From an uncultured Paracoccaceae bacterium (lineage in GTDB: Bacteria > Pseudomonadota > Alphaproteobacteria > Rhodobacterales > Rhodobacteraceae), in contig CANMTR010000011.1 of the NCBI GenBank assembly GCA_947500825.1, positions 1-64,000 of the forward strand: DNA of 64,000 bases. Direction: 5' to 3'. Position 1 is the first letter of the stretch; every line of letters starts with the position of its first letter. The notes below the pieces were generated by a model. It searched no databases. It was given only the letters and a program-made list of their open reading frames with translations, and had not been told where the DNA came from. The position numbers and the translations under genes are program-made. Positions 30,673 through 39,403 of the stretch are shown here, piece by piece.

Positions 30673-30817
30673 CTTCGAAGCCGGAACGCTCCGCGTGTCT
30701 CAGGTCCTCCGGCGGGTGGCAATGGCTATCGAGGTTCGTCGCGGGAGCATCCGGGCGCCGGGTGGCGCCTTGGAACCGTGCCGCAGGCGGCTGCGAAGGG
30801 CGCCCGGGGGTGGCGGA

Positions 30818-31549
30818 TCACGTGACGCGGCGCAGGAACCGCTTCAGACGCTCGTCCCGCGGCGCGTCGAGAACGTCGCGCGGCGGGCCCGCCTCGACGA
30901 TGCGGCCGCCATCCATGAACAGGACCCGATCGGCGATCTCGCGGGCGAACTGCATTTCGTGCGTCACGATCAGCATTGTCTGACGCTGCTCGGCCACGCG
31001 GCGCATGAGATCGAGCACTTCGCCGACCCATTCGGGATCGAGCGCCGAGGTGGGCTCGTCGAACAGCATGAGATCGGCCCCGATGGCCATGGCGCGGCCG
31101 ATGCCGACCCGCTGCTGCTGGCCGCCCGAGAGGGCCGCCGGATAGCTGTCCGCCTTGTCGGCGAGCCCGGTCTCCGCCAGCACGTCCAGGGCCTGGCGCG
31201 CGGCCTCCTCCGACGGGCGGCCCCGGACCGTGACCAGCGCCTCCATGATGTTCTGCTTCGCCGTCTTGTTGGCGAAGAGCGCGTAGTTCTGGAAGACGAA
31301 GGACGTGGCCCGCCGCAGGGCGAGGATCTGGCGCCGGGTCGCGCGGGCCGCGTCGACGGTCACGTCGCCCACCGAAATCGTTCCCGCATCGGGCCGGTCG
31401 AGAAAGTTGAGGCACCGCAGGAGCGTGGACTTGCCCGTGCCGGACGGGCCGATGACGACGACGCGCTCGCCGTCGGCGATCTCGAGGTCGATCCCGTCGA
31501 GGACGGTCGTCTGCCCGAAGCGCTTGGTGAGGCCGCGGACCAGGATCAT
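30818..31549 (-). CDS. polar amino acid (cystine-type) ABC transporter ATP-binding protein
   Basis: ATPase of an amino acid importer, 243 residues. Walker A GPSGTGKST near residue 34, signature LSGGQQQRVGIGRAMA, Walker B LMLFDEPTSALDPE and the switch histidine VTHEM are intact. It is closest to the HisP/GlnQ/TcyN group. The ATG overlaps the permease stop by four bases. The ABC genes are ordered binding protein, permease, ATPase. Confidence 0.95.
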   Translation of the reverse strand: MILVRGLTKRFGQTTVLDGIDLEIADGERVVVIGPSGTGKSTLLRCLNFLDRPDAGTISVGDVTVDAARATRRQILALRRATSFVFQNYALFANKTAKQNIMEALVTVRGRPSEEAARQALDVLAETGLADKADSYPAALSGGQQQRVGIGRAMAIGADLMLFDEPTSALDPEWVGEVLDLMRRVAEQRQTMLIVTHEMQFAREIADRVLFMDGGRIVEAGPPRDVLDAPRDERLKRFLRRVT

Positions 31550-32220
31550 CGCGCATATGCCTTGTTGAGATAGATTTCGAGCCGTTTCTGGCCCTGGTTC
31601 AGCGTCTCGACAATGATCCAGTAGAGGATCGCCACGACGAGGAACGCCTCGAAGTAGAGGAAGCTGCCCGAGGCCTCCTTCTGGGTCGCGCCCATCATCT
31701 CGGTGACGCCGAGCGTGAAGGCCAGGGAGGTGCCCTTGATCATGTCGATGAAGTAGTTGACCAGCGTGGGCGCGGCGATCCGGCCCGCCTGCGGCAGCAC
31801 GATCCGGCGCATCATCTGCCCCTGTGTCATGCCGATGGATTGCGCCGCCTCCCACTGCGAGCGGTCGACGCCGGTGATCGCGGCGCGGATCGCCTCGGCC
31901 ATGTAGGCCGAGAAGTGGAGTGTCAGGCCCATGATCGCCGCCGTCACGCCGTTGATCTGGGCCAAAAACGACAGCACCTGCGGCAGGCCATAGTAGAACA
32001 GGAAGAGCTGGACGAGCAGGGGAGTGCCGCGAAAGAAGCTGATGAAGAGCATCACCAGCCAGTCCAGCCCCGGCACGCGGATCACCCGCTCCACCGCGAG
32101 GAGGGATGCGAGCACGAGGGCGCAGACCATCGCCACGGCCGCCATGAACAGCGTCAGCGGCACGTAGCCGAGGATCACGGGCACGAGGCCCAGCATGTAG
32201 TCCAGGTCGAGCGGCCGCAT
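31546..32220 (-). CDS. polar amino acid (cystine-type) ABC transporter permease
   Basis: A 224-residue inner-membrane permease of the His/Glu/Gln/cystine family with about five helices. The motifs FISFFRGTPLLVQLFLFYYGLP and the EAA loop QWEAAQSIGMTQGQMMRRIVLPQA (quoted as FFRGTPLLVQLFLFYYGLP and EAAQSIGMTQGQMMRRIVLP) are clear. No second permease gene is present, so it probably works as a homodimer. Confidence 0.95.
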   Translation of the reverse strand: MRPLDLDYMLGLVPVILGYVPLTLFMAAVAMVCALVLASLLAVERVIRVPGLDWLVMLFISFFRGTPLLVQLFLFYYGLPQVLSFLAQINGVTAAIMGLTLHFSAYMAEAIRAAITGVDRSQWEAAQSIGMTQGQMMRRIVLPQAGRIAAPTLVNYFIDMIKGTSLAFTLGVTEMMGATQKEASGSFLYFEAFLVVAILYWIIVETLNQGQKRLEIYLNKAYAR

Positions 32221-32228
32221 GGATCAGG

Positions 32229-32996
32229 TCACTCGGTCGCTGCCGCGGAGGTCGTGATGTCGCTGTCGAACCAATTTTGCGATATCTCGGAGAGGGTGCC
32301 GTCCGCCTTGAGCGCGGTCAGCGCCTCGTCCACCCGGTCGCGCGTGGCGCGGCCCTCCTCGGTGTCGGGGAACGGCAGCGCGTTGCGGATCTCGGAGAAC
32401 GGCTGGCCGGCCAGTTCCAGCGGCAGCGGGCTTTCCCGGATCACCTGCGCCGAGGAGACGCGGTCCATGACGAAGGCATCCACGCGACCGAGCGCGGTGT
32501 CCTGCTCGATGTTGGACTCGTAGGTGCGGATGTCGATCTCGTCCGAATAGGGCAGATCGCGCAGGAGCTGCTCGAAGTTGGAGCCGAGGTTCACCGCCAC
32601 GGTCGCGCCGCGCAGATCCTCGACGCCCTCGATCTCGTCGTTGCCCTCCCTGGTGACGACCTGGGCGCCGTCGATGACGTAGGGCTGGGTGAAGGCGAAG
32701 GCCTCCTCGCGTTCGGGCGTGATGGTGATCTGGTTGGCGATCGTGTCGATCCGCCCGGCCTGGAGCGCGCCGATCAGGCCCGAGAAGGACATGGTCTCGA
32801 ACGCGATGTCGAGCCCGGCCTCCTCGCCGACGGCGTTCATCACGTCCACCTCGAACCCCTGCAGCTCGTCCTGCTGCACGAAGGTGAAGGGAAAGTAGCC
32901 GCCCGACATTCCGACGCGCAGCGTCTCGTCCTGCGCGATCGCGGCCCCTGACAGACCCGCGGTCGCGATCGCGGCGGCGATAACCGTTCTCAGCAT
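32229..32996 (-). CDS. amino acid ABC transporter substrate-binding protein (TcyJ/FliY-like)
   Basis: Periplasmic family 3 solute-binding protein, 255 residues, with a cleavable signal peptide ending GAAIAQ. GGYFPFTFVQQDELQGFEVDVMNAVGEEAG, GRIDTIANQITITPEREEAFAF and the C-terminal LKADGTLSEISQNWFDSDIT (quoted in part: ELQGFEVDVMNAVGEEAG, NQITITPEREEAF, KADGTLSEISQNWF) resemble the E. coli cystine-binding protein TcyJ (FliY) along their length. Cystine or a related amino acid is the likely ligand. Nine bases separate it from the permease. Confidence 0.92.
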   Translation of the reverse strand: MLRTVIAAAIATAGLSGAAIAQDETLRVGMSGGYFPFTFVQQDELQGFEVDVMNAVGEEAGLDIAFETMSFSGLIGALQAGRIDTIANQITITPEREEAFAFTQPYVIDGAQVVTREGNDEIEGVEDLRGATVAVNLGSNFEQLLRDLPYSDEIDIRTYESNIEQDTALGRVDAFVMDRVSSAQVIRESPLPLELAGQPFSEIRNALPFPDTEEGRATRDRVDEALTALKADGTLSEISQNWFDSDITTSAAATE

Positions 32997-33291
32997 CTTG
33001 AAGCTCCTGCTGGCGTTGTGGGACGGACCTGCCCTCCGGGCGGGCCTTCATCAACATGTGTGGGGGAATTAGGGCAGATGTTCCCGCTGGTAACACCCCG
33101 TGGAATGCTGTTCCGCCCAGGCCGGTCCTTGCGAGCCGCCGGTTCGACATCGGCGCGGTGCGACGGGCGCGAGCGGACCCTTGCGGGAAAGCCGTGGCGC
33201 GGCCCGAAACGGCCCTCCCGTGAATGGCGGTCTTCGTGCTTCCGGACCCCGGAGCCCTAGGTGCCTTCGGGACCATCGAGGGAGGGCGTGG
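32997..33291. other. divergent promoter region, ABC importer / GntP permease
   Basis: 295 bases between divergently transcribed genes. It must contain both promoters, but no specific operator or sigma-factor match was recognised. Confidence 0.4.
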
Positions 33292-34644
33292 ATGACTGGC
33301 TGGTTTCTGATATTCCTGTTGATCGTGACGATCGTTTTCATCGTCGTCGGGACGGCGCGCTACAGGCTTCACCCCTTTCTCGTCCTGCTGGCGGCGGCCT
33401 ACGGCCTTGGCCTGCTCGCCGGTCAGTCGCCGACCGATGTGGTCGGCGCCATCACGGAGGGGTTCGGCGGCACGGTCGGCGGCATCGGGATCATCATCGC
33501 GGCCGGCACGGTGATCGGTGTGGTGCTGGAGCGGAGCGGCGGCGCGCAGGTGATGGCCGACGCCGTCATCCGCCTCGTGGGAAAGGGCCGGTCGGTGATG
33601 GCCATGAGCCTGACCGGCTCGGTCGTCTCGATACCGGTCTTCTGCGACTCGGGCTTCGTGGTCCTGGCACCGCTCGCCCGGTCGCTGGCCAGCCGGTCCG
33701 GCCGGTCCATGGCGACCTATGCGGTGGCGCTCAGCATGGGGCTCTATGCCACCCATGTGTTCATCCCGCCGACGCCCGGCCCCATCGCCGCGGCAGGCGA
33801 ACTGGACGCCGATGTGGGACTCGTCATCCTGTTCGGCCTCGTCGTCACCCTGCCGGTCCTGGTGACGACCTACATCTTCGCGGTCATCGTGGGCGACAGG
33901 GTCTTCATCGACCCCGACACGGTGTCGATCGAGGACCCCTCCGAGGGGCACGATACGCCGCCGGACGGCCCCGACCGTGCCGGCCCGAAGGTCTGGGAGG
34001 CCTTTCTGCCCATCGCGCTGCCGATCGGTCTGATCGCGGTGAACTCCTTTGCCACCGCCGTGCTGGGGGAGGGCGTCATCGCCGAGGTCCTGCGGTTCCT
34101 GGGCGATCCGAACACCGCCTTGCTGCTCGGGGTGGTCGCGGCGTTCGTCGTCACCGCGCGGTCGGGCGGGTCGAGCCTGACGCAGGAGGCGGTGACGCGC
34201 GCGCTTCGCGTGGCGGGCCCCATCATCCTGATCACGGGGGCGGGGGGCGCGCTCGGGAGCGTGCTGCGCAGCACCCCGATCACCGACTTCCTGTCCGAGA
34301 GCCTGGTGCTGACGAATCTGGGGATCTTCCTGCCCTTCCTCCTCGCGGCGGCGCTGAAGACGGCGCAGGGGTCTTCCACCGTGGCCATCGTGACGAGCGC
34401 GGCGATCATCGCGCCGCTGATCGGGAGCCTCGGCCTCGACAGCGCGACCGGCCTCGCGCTCACGACGCTGGCCATCGGGGCGGGCTCCATGACCGTGAGC
34501 CATGCCAACGACAGCTTCTTCTGGGTGGTCAGCCAGTTCTCGGGGATGTCGACGCCCCAGGCCTATCGGCTGCAGACCGTGGCGTCGGGGATCGCGGGGG
34601 TGACCGGCATCATTGCCATCTGGGTCCTGAACCTCGTCTTCTGA
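33292..34644 (+). CDS. GntP-family permease (gluconate:H+ symporter type)
   Basis: A 450-residue inner-membrane transporter with about 12 hydrophobic helices. GTVGGIGIIIAAGTVIGVVLERSGGA, SIPVFCDSGFVVLAPL, FIPPTPGPIAAAGEL, LKTAQGSSTVAIVT and SHANDSFFWVVSQFSGM are strong GntP family marks (first quoted as IIIAAGTVIGVVLERSGGA). The substrate may be gluconate or another small hydroxy acid. No catabolic kinase gene lies beside it. GGGAGGG precedes the ATG, and a GC-rich hairpin at 34655-34681 follows the stop. Confidence 0.93.
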   Translation: MTGWFLIFLLIVTIVFIVVGTARYRLHPFLVLLAAAYGLGLLAGQSPTDVVGAITEGFGGTVGGIGIIIAAGTVIGVVLERSGGAQVMADAVIRLVGKGRSVMAMSLTGSVVSIPVFCDSGFVVLAPLARSLASRSGRSMATYAVALSMGLYATHVFIPPTPGPIAAAGELDADVGLVILFGLVVTLPVLVTTYIFAVIVGDRVFIDPDTVSIEDPSEGHDTPPDGPDRAGPKVWEAFLPIALPIGLIAVNSFATAVLGEGVIAEVLRFLGDPNTALLLGVVAAFVVTARSGGSSLTQEAVTRALRVAGPIILITGAGGALGSVLRSTPITDFLSESLVLTNLGIFLPFLLAAALKTAQGSSTVAIVTSAAIIAPLIGSLGLDSATGLALTTLAIGAGSMTVSHANDSFFWVVSQFSGMSTPQAYRLQTVASGIAGVTGIIAIWVLNLVF

Positions 34645-34654
34645 ACAGGGCATT

Positions 34655-34681
34655 CGCGGGGGGCCGGTCGGCCCCCCCGCG
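34655..34681 (+). terminator. GC-rich hairpin after the GntP permease gene
   Basis: CGCGGGGGGCC and its complement (with one extra C) form a strong stem around a 4-nt loop, 10 bases after the stop codon. There is no T-run, so termination is likely but not certain. Confidence 0.55.
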
Positions 34682-34800
34682 GGTCGCACGGTAGCGATTG
34701 CGCGGGCCATCGGGTGCCCGACCCGTAAGAACCGGCCCCCGCGTCGTTGACTGGCCCGTGGGGCATGCCACCCTCTTCCCATCCAGAGGGAGGTTCCATC

Positions 34801-36135
34801 ATGCTTCGACGTTCAGCAGCAGTCCTGGCCATGGGGGTGGCGCTCGGTCCTGCAAGTCTCGCCGTCGCGCAGCCCTTGCCGACCGGGGACCCCGAGAGCG
34901 TGGGCATGTCGTCGGACCGGCTCGACCGTATCGGCGCGACGTTCCAGGCGGAGATCGACGCCGGCGAACTGCCCGGCGTCGTCGTCATGGTCGCGCGGGA
35001 GGGCAAGCTCGTCTATTCCGCCGCGCTCGGGGATCTCGACCCCGCTGCAGGGACCGAGATGACCGAGGATGCGATCTTCCGCATCTACTCGATGACCAAG
35101 CCGCTTGTGTCGGTGGGCGCGATGATCCTGCTGGAAGACGGCGCGCTCCAGTTGACCGACCCGGTCTCGAAACATCTGCCGGAATTCGTGGACATGGAAG
35201 TCTCCACCGTCTCGACGGACGAGTACGGCCGCCGGAGCTACGGGACCGTCCCGGCCGAGCGCGAGATGACGGTGCAGGACCTCCTGCGCCACACGGCCGG
35301 CCTGGCCTACGGCGAACTGACCGGCAACCCGGAGATACGGGAGGGCTATGCCGAGGCGGGCGCCTTCAAGCCGGACGGCCTCGCCTTCGACGCGCGCGGC
35401 GTGGCGCCCGAGGTTCAGGTGGCGGAACTGGCCGATGTCCCGCTCGCGCACCAGCCGGGCACGGCCTGGGAATACAGCCTTGCCTCCGACGTGCTCGGGC
35501 GGGTGGTGGAGGCGGCCTCGGGCATGCCGCTCGCCGATTTCCTCGACCAGCGCCTGTTCACGCCCCTGGGGATGGACACGGCAGGGTTCTCCGTGCCCCG
35601 GAACATGGCCTCCCGCATCGCCCAGCCGTTCGAGATCGACCCGGCCTCGGGCGAGCCGCTGCCGATGATCGACGTCACCGAACCGCCCGAGTCCGCCTCC
35701 GGCGGGGCAGGGGGCGTCGCCTCGGCCGGCGATTACCTGCGGTTCAGCCAGATGATGCTGGAGGGCGGCGCGCTCGACGAGGCGCTCATCCTGTCTCCCA
35801 CCTCCGTGCGGCTCATGGTGTCGGATCACCTGGGCGCGCGTATCGAGACGCCGGTGGAGCCGGGCGAGCTGCTGATGGGCGTTCCGGGCTACACGTTCGG
35901 CCTTGGCTTCATGGTGCGCGAGGAGGCGGGTATCGCGGGCGTTCCGGGATCGGAAGGCGAGTTCATGTGGGGGGGCTACGGCGGCACGTTCTTCTGGGTC
36001 GATCCCGCCGAGAACCTCGTCGCGGTGATGATGTCCCAGCGTGCCGGACCGAGCCGGGCTTATTACCGGCGATTGACGAAGCAGATGGTCTATCAGGCGA
36101 TCACGGAGTCGGCGCAGGACCCCGCGATCGAGTGA
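34801..36135 (+). CDS. periplasmic serine hydrolase (beta-lactamase / class C PBP family)
   Basis: A 444-residue secreted hydrolase related to esterase EstB and class C beta-lactamases. A signal peptide ends near residue 23 (LAVAQ). The nucleophile motif SMTK is at residues 97-100, the tyrosine motif is YSL (in WEYSLASDVLG), and the third motif reads WGGYGG in place of the KTG of true beta-lactamases, which favours an esterase or peptidase over antibiotic resistance. GGGAGG lies upstream of the ATG. It is monocistronic and convergent with asparaginase. Confidence 0.9.
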   Translation: MLRRSAAVLAMGVALGPASLAVAQPLPTGDPESVGMSSDRLDRIGATFQAEIDAGELPGVVVMVAREGKLVYSAALGDLDPAAGTEMTEDAIFRIYSMTKPLVSVGAMILLEDGALQLTDPVSKHLPEFVDMEVSTVSTDEYGRRSYGTVPAEREMTVQDLLRHTAGLAYGELTGNPEIREGYAEAGAFKPDGLAFDARGVAPEVQVAELADVPLAHQPGTAWEYSLASDVLGRVVEAASGMPLADFLDQRLFTPLGMDTAGFSVPRNMASRIAQPFEIDPASGEPLPMIDVTEPPESASGGAGGVASAGDYLRFSQMMLEGGALDEALILSPTSVRLMVSDHLGARIETPVEPGELLMGVPGYTFGLGFMVREEAGIAGVPGSEGEFMWGGYGGTFFWVDPAENLVAVMMSQRAGPSRAYYRRLTKQMVYQAITESAQDPAIE

Positions 36136-36140
36136 TCTTC

Positions 36141-36180
36141 GTGTCCTTGCGGCCGGGGGCGACCCGGGCCGCAGGGACAC
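36141..36180. terminator. bidirectional hairpin between serine hydrolase and ansB
   Basis: A 14-bp stem (36141-36154 and 36167-36180, GTGTCCTTGCGGCC arm, one wobble) encloses a 12-nt loop in the 100-base gap between convergent genes. No long T-run is present on either strand. Confidence 0.6.
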
Positions 36181-36235
36181 CGCGCGCCCGGGCATCCTCC
36201 GGGGGCAACCCGGTCACCTCCGGGCCCGGGGCCTT

Positions 36236-37276
36236 TCAGAGCGCCCCGAGGAAATGCGCTTCGATCTCCTCCATGTCCTCACCCGTGGCGAGGGAGAGCA
36301 TCAGGACGATGCGCGCCTTCTGGGGGTTGTAGATGCCGCTGCCGATGCCCGGATCGGTTCCCGCCGTGACGATCCCGTTGCCGGTCCGGGTGCTGCGCAC
36401 CACCGGGATGCCATTGGCCATGGCGTCCTCGACAGCCTCGTTCATCCGGTCGGGAATGTTCCCGTTGCCGACCGCGGCGATCACGATGCCCTCCGCCCCG
36501 GCCTCGATGGCCGCGGTGATGGCGTCCGCGTCCACGTCCTGGTAGCCGTAGACGATATCCACGCGGGGCAGGTCCTCGATGTCGGAGATGTCGAAGCTGG
36601 GCTTGTTCACCGGTTCGGCCGGGGGATAGTAGAAGTAGGGCTCGTTGCTGAGGAACCTGCCGAGATACCCCTCCTCGATGGCCTTGAACGTGTTCAGGGC
36701 GAGGGTGTCCGTCTTCGTCGTGAAATACGCCGAGCCGATGCGGTCGTTGAGCACGATCATCGCGCCGCGGCCCCGTCCCTCCTCGGATCCGGCAAGGGTC
36801 ACGGCCTGGAGGAGGTTGACCGGGCCGTCGGCGCCGATCGCGGTGGCCGGCCGCATCGCGCCGACCATGACGACGGGTTTGTCGCTCTGGACGGTCAGGT
36901 CGAGGAAGAAGCCGGTCTCCTCCATGGTGTCGGTGCCGTGGGTGATCACCGCGCCGTCGGCATCGCCCGCGAATGCCTCCGTGATGGCCCCGTGCAGGTC
37001 CATCAGGATGTCCTGGTCGACGTTGAAGCTGCCGGTGTTCGCCACCTGTTGGCCGCTGATCCGGGCGACCTCGCTTAACTCCGGCACCGCGTCGAGCAGC
37101 TGATCCACGCCGATATTGCCGGACGTGTAGTCGGTCGTGTCCGTGCTCGACGAGGAGCTGCCCGCGATCGTGCCGCCCGTGGCGAAGATCGTGACATTGG
37201 GCAGATCCTCCTGCGCCACGACCGGCGTCGCGAGGCAGGCCAGCGCGAGCAGGGACGTCAGGGGGGATCTCTTCAT
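36236..37276 (-). CDS. ansB: type II L-asparaginase (periplasmic)
   Basis: Hydrolyses asparagine, and often glutamine, in the periplasm. The 346-residue product has a signal peptide (cleavage near VVAQ, residue 22), the first catalytic threonine in ATGGTIAGS (Thr33) and the second in THGTDTMEETGF. VGAMRPATAIGADGPVNLLQA and STRTGNGIV are further family marks. Ser-rich residues directly follow the first motif. The start at 37276 gives a clean signal peptide. It is divergent from a C69 dipeptidase gene, so the pair may share regulation for periplasmic nitrogen scavenging. Confidence 0.95.
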   Translation of the reverse strand: MKRSPLTSLLALACLATPVVAQEDLPNVTIFATGGTIAGSSSSSTDTTDYTSGNIGVDQLLDAVPELSEVARISGQQVANTGSFNVDQDILMDLHGAITEAFAGDADGAVITHGTDTMEETGFFLDLTVQSDKPVVMVGAMRPATAIGADGPVNLLQAVTLAGSEEGRGRGAMIVLNDRIGSAYFTTKTDTLALNTFKAIEEGYLGRFLSNEPYFYYPPAEPVNKPSFDISDIEDLPRVDIVYGYQDVDADAITAAIEAGAEGIVIAAVGNGNIPDRMNEAVEDAMANGIPVVRSTRTGNGIVTAGTDPGIGSGIYNPQKARIVLMLSLATGEDMEEIEAHFLGAL

Positions 37277-37486
37277 GCTGCAACTTCCTTCTTTGGTGGA
37301 GGGGGTGAAGGTATCCTCCGAGGCGTCCTCGGGAAAGCTCGAAGGACAGTGTCGCCGTCGCATGCCCCCGAGGGGGCCGGCCCGTCCGGTTCCCCCAAAG
37401 CCCCCGGACGACCCGCGGCGGAGGCCAGTTGTATCCCTTCCCGCGACGCGCGATCATCCGGCGGCTCGAACATGGAAGGTTCCTCG

Positions 37487-39025
37487 ATGCAGCGTCTCGA
37501 CCTCGTCCTCGTCTCCGCGTCCCTGGCCCTGGCGCCGGTCTCGCCCGCGCTGGCCAGCTACGCGTTCTACGTGGGCAAGAACCTGACCGAGGGGGGCGGC
37601 GTGATGATCGGGGGAACCGGCGAGGAGGTCTCCAGCCACTGGCTCGAGATCGTTCCGGCGCAGGCCCACGACGACGGCGAGACGATCGAGGTCGGGGTCA
37701 CGGAGGCGGCCTCCATCCCGGGGCGGCTGATCGAGATCCCCCAGGCGTCCGAGACGTTCCGCTACCTGTCCATGTCCTATTCGGACTACGAGGGCTTTCC
37801 CGCGCCCCTGACGAACGGCGGCATCAACGAACATTCCGTCGCCGTGCGCGACGTCTGGGCGCCGAACCGCGACGAGCTGGTCGAGATGACGCCGACACCG
37901 CAGGAGGGCCTTCAGTACAGCGACCTGGCGCGCCTCGTCCTGGAGCGTGCGACCACCGCGCGGGAGGGTGTCGAGCTGATCGGGGAGCTGATCGCCGAGC
38001 ACGGCTATGCCACATACGGGGGCAATACCCACCTGATCGCCGATGCCGACGAGGGCTGGGTGGTGTGGGAATTCGCCGGCGGCCAGGGGCTCTGGGCTGC
38101 CGAGCGGCTCGGGCCGGACGACGTGCGCGTCCTCTATCCCGGCTATATCGAGGAGGTGCCGGCCGATTACCTCGACAATCCCGATTTCGCCGGATCGGAG
38201 AACCTGTTCGGCTTCGCGGTGGAGCAGGGCTGGATCGAGGAGGGCGCCGGGAGCCTGAACGTCTTCGAGGTCTACGGCTCGCAGGGCGATGGCGACGAGG
38301 CCCGCACGGGGGGCTACAAATACGTGACGCAGGCCGAGATCGAGGACGAGCTTGCCGGGATGGAGCCGGTCACCGTGACCGAGATGGCGGCGATGGTGCG
38401 CGATCCCCGCATCGCGGACGACGAGGCGGGCTACGGGCAGGTGGCCGAACTCGTGGCCGATACCGACCCCGACCTCGTCCGGATCTGGGTCGCCCCGACC
38501 GGATCGGTCACCGCCCCCTTCAACCCGTGGTGGCTCGGGGTCCGGCAGGTTCCGCCGCAATACGCCCAGCACCGCTACCTGACGAAGGACGCGGCCTCAT
38601 CCTTCCTCAACCCCGACTACCGCGACCAGGAGGCGACCGAGTTCGCGGGCCGCACCTTCAAGCGCCTGATGTACCTGACCTGCGCGCGCCCCGGGGCCTA
38701 TCTTCCCATCGTCGTCGAGGCGCTGGAGGGGTTCGAGGCGCAGAGCATGGAGGGCGTCTCGTGGGTCGAGCCGGCGGCAAGGGCGCTGATCGGGGCCGGC
38801 GACAGGGACGGCGCGGTATCTTTGCTGACGCACTATGCCACGACGCGGGCCGACGAGGCGCTGGAGATGGGCAATGTCATGGTCGATGCGCTCGAAGGGC
38901 ATCTGCACTTGACCCGGGGCCTCGCCGACCCCGAAGGCGCGCTCATCAACGACCAGTGGGAGGGCGGAGAGACGGTGAACTGCCTGGCACAGGCGGACCC
39001 GGACAGGCCCTCCGACGAGCAGTGA
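37487..39025 (+). CDS. C69-family (U34) dipeptidase
   Basis: A 512-residue N-terminal-nucleophile hydrolase of the PepD family, exported by a signal peptide (residues 1-23, ending ALA). The mature protein would start SYAFYVGKNLTEGGG, whereas the well-studied members use cysteine as the first mature residue and nucleophile. GTGEEVSSHWLEIVPAQ, LTNGGINEHSVAVRDVW and THLIADADEGWVVWEFAGGQ-like segments are conserved (last quoted as TYGGNTHLIADADEGW). The ATG at 37487 has GGAAGG upstream. An ATG at 37472 overlaps that site. Confidence 0.88.
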   Translation: MQRLDLVLVSASLALAPVSPALASYAFYVGKNLTEGGGVMIGGTGEEVSSHWLEIVPAQAHDDGETIEVGVTEAASIPGRLIEIPQASETFRYLSMSYSDYEGFPAPLTNGGINEHSVAVRDVWAPNRDELVEMTPTPQEGLQYSDLARLVLERATTAREGVELIGELIAEHGYATYGGNTHLIADADEGWVVWEFAGGQGLWAAERLGPDDVRVLYPGYIEEVPADYLDNPDFAGSENLFGFAVEQGWIEEGAGSLNVFEVYGSQGDGDEARTGGYKYVTQAEIEDELAGMEPVTVTEMAAMVRDPRIADDEAGYGQVAELVADTDPDLVRIWVAPTGSVTAPFNPWWLGVRQVPPQYAQHRYLTKDAASSFLNPDYRDQEATEFAGRTFKRLMYLTCARPGAYLPIVVEALEGFEAQSMEGVSWVEPAARALIGAGDRDGAVSLLTHYATTRADEALEMGNVMVDALEGHLHLTRGLADPEGALINDQWEGGETVNCLAQADPDRPSDEQ

Positions 39026-39403
39026 GGCGGAAGGCTCCTGTCTCCGCCTCAGGGGCGTCGCAGCCTGAGTAGCGGGCCCGCGAGCCCCCGGCGGGCGGCC
39101 GTCCCGGCGATCTTCGGGCGGGGCTGGGGCCGCGTCCACCCGGGCGCCCGGCCATGACGTGTTCCTGCCGCCATCGCTCGGGCGGCCGGTGTCGCGTGTC
39201 CTGGAACCTCGATGAGCCGGGGGGACCGGTCGAGCACCACCGCAAAGGTTGTCACAGCCGGGCCAAGATTGTCCCGGACGGCTTGAAAGACCGGCGGCAC
39301 GCGGTCAAACGCATACGGAACACTTGCAGGTATTCGCCTCGTCCGTCGTCTTCGCCGACGTCGCTACATTCTAGATCCGAAATTCGATGAGGCCCCGGGC
39401 TCA
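39026..39403. other. intergenic region, no gene recognised
   Basis: 378 bases. An 8-bp stem (GAGGCGGA 39024-39031, TCCGCCTC 39043-39050) overlapping the dipeptidase stop may act as a weak terminator. Short frames in the rest have no recognisable motif. The last 80 bases are less GC-rich and are a likely promoter for the glycosyltransferase gene. Confidence 0.45.

Noticed and set aside
34801-36135. Serine hydrolase as an antibiotic-resistance beta-lactamase
   Set aside because: The third motif is WGGYGG in place of KTG, and its closest resemblance is to EstB-like esterases, so resistance is not claimed.
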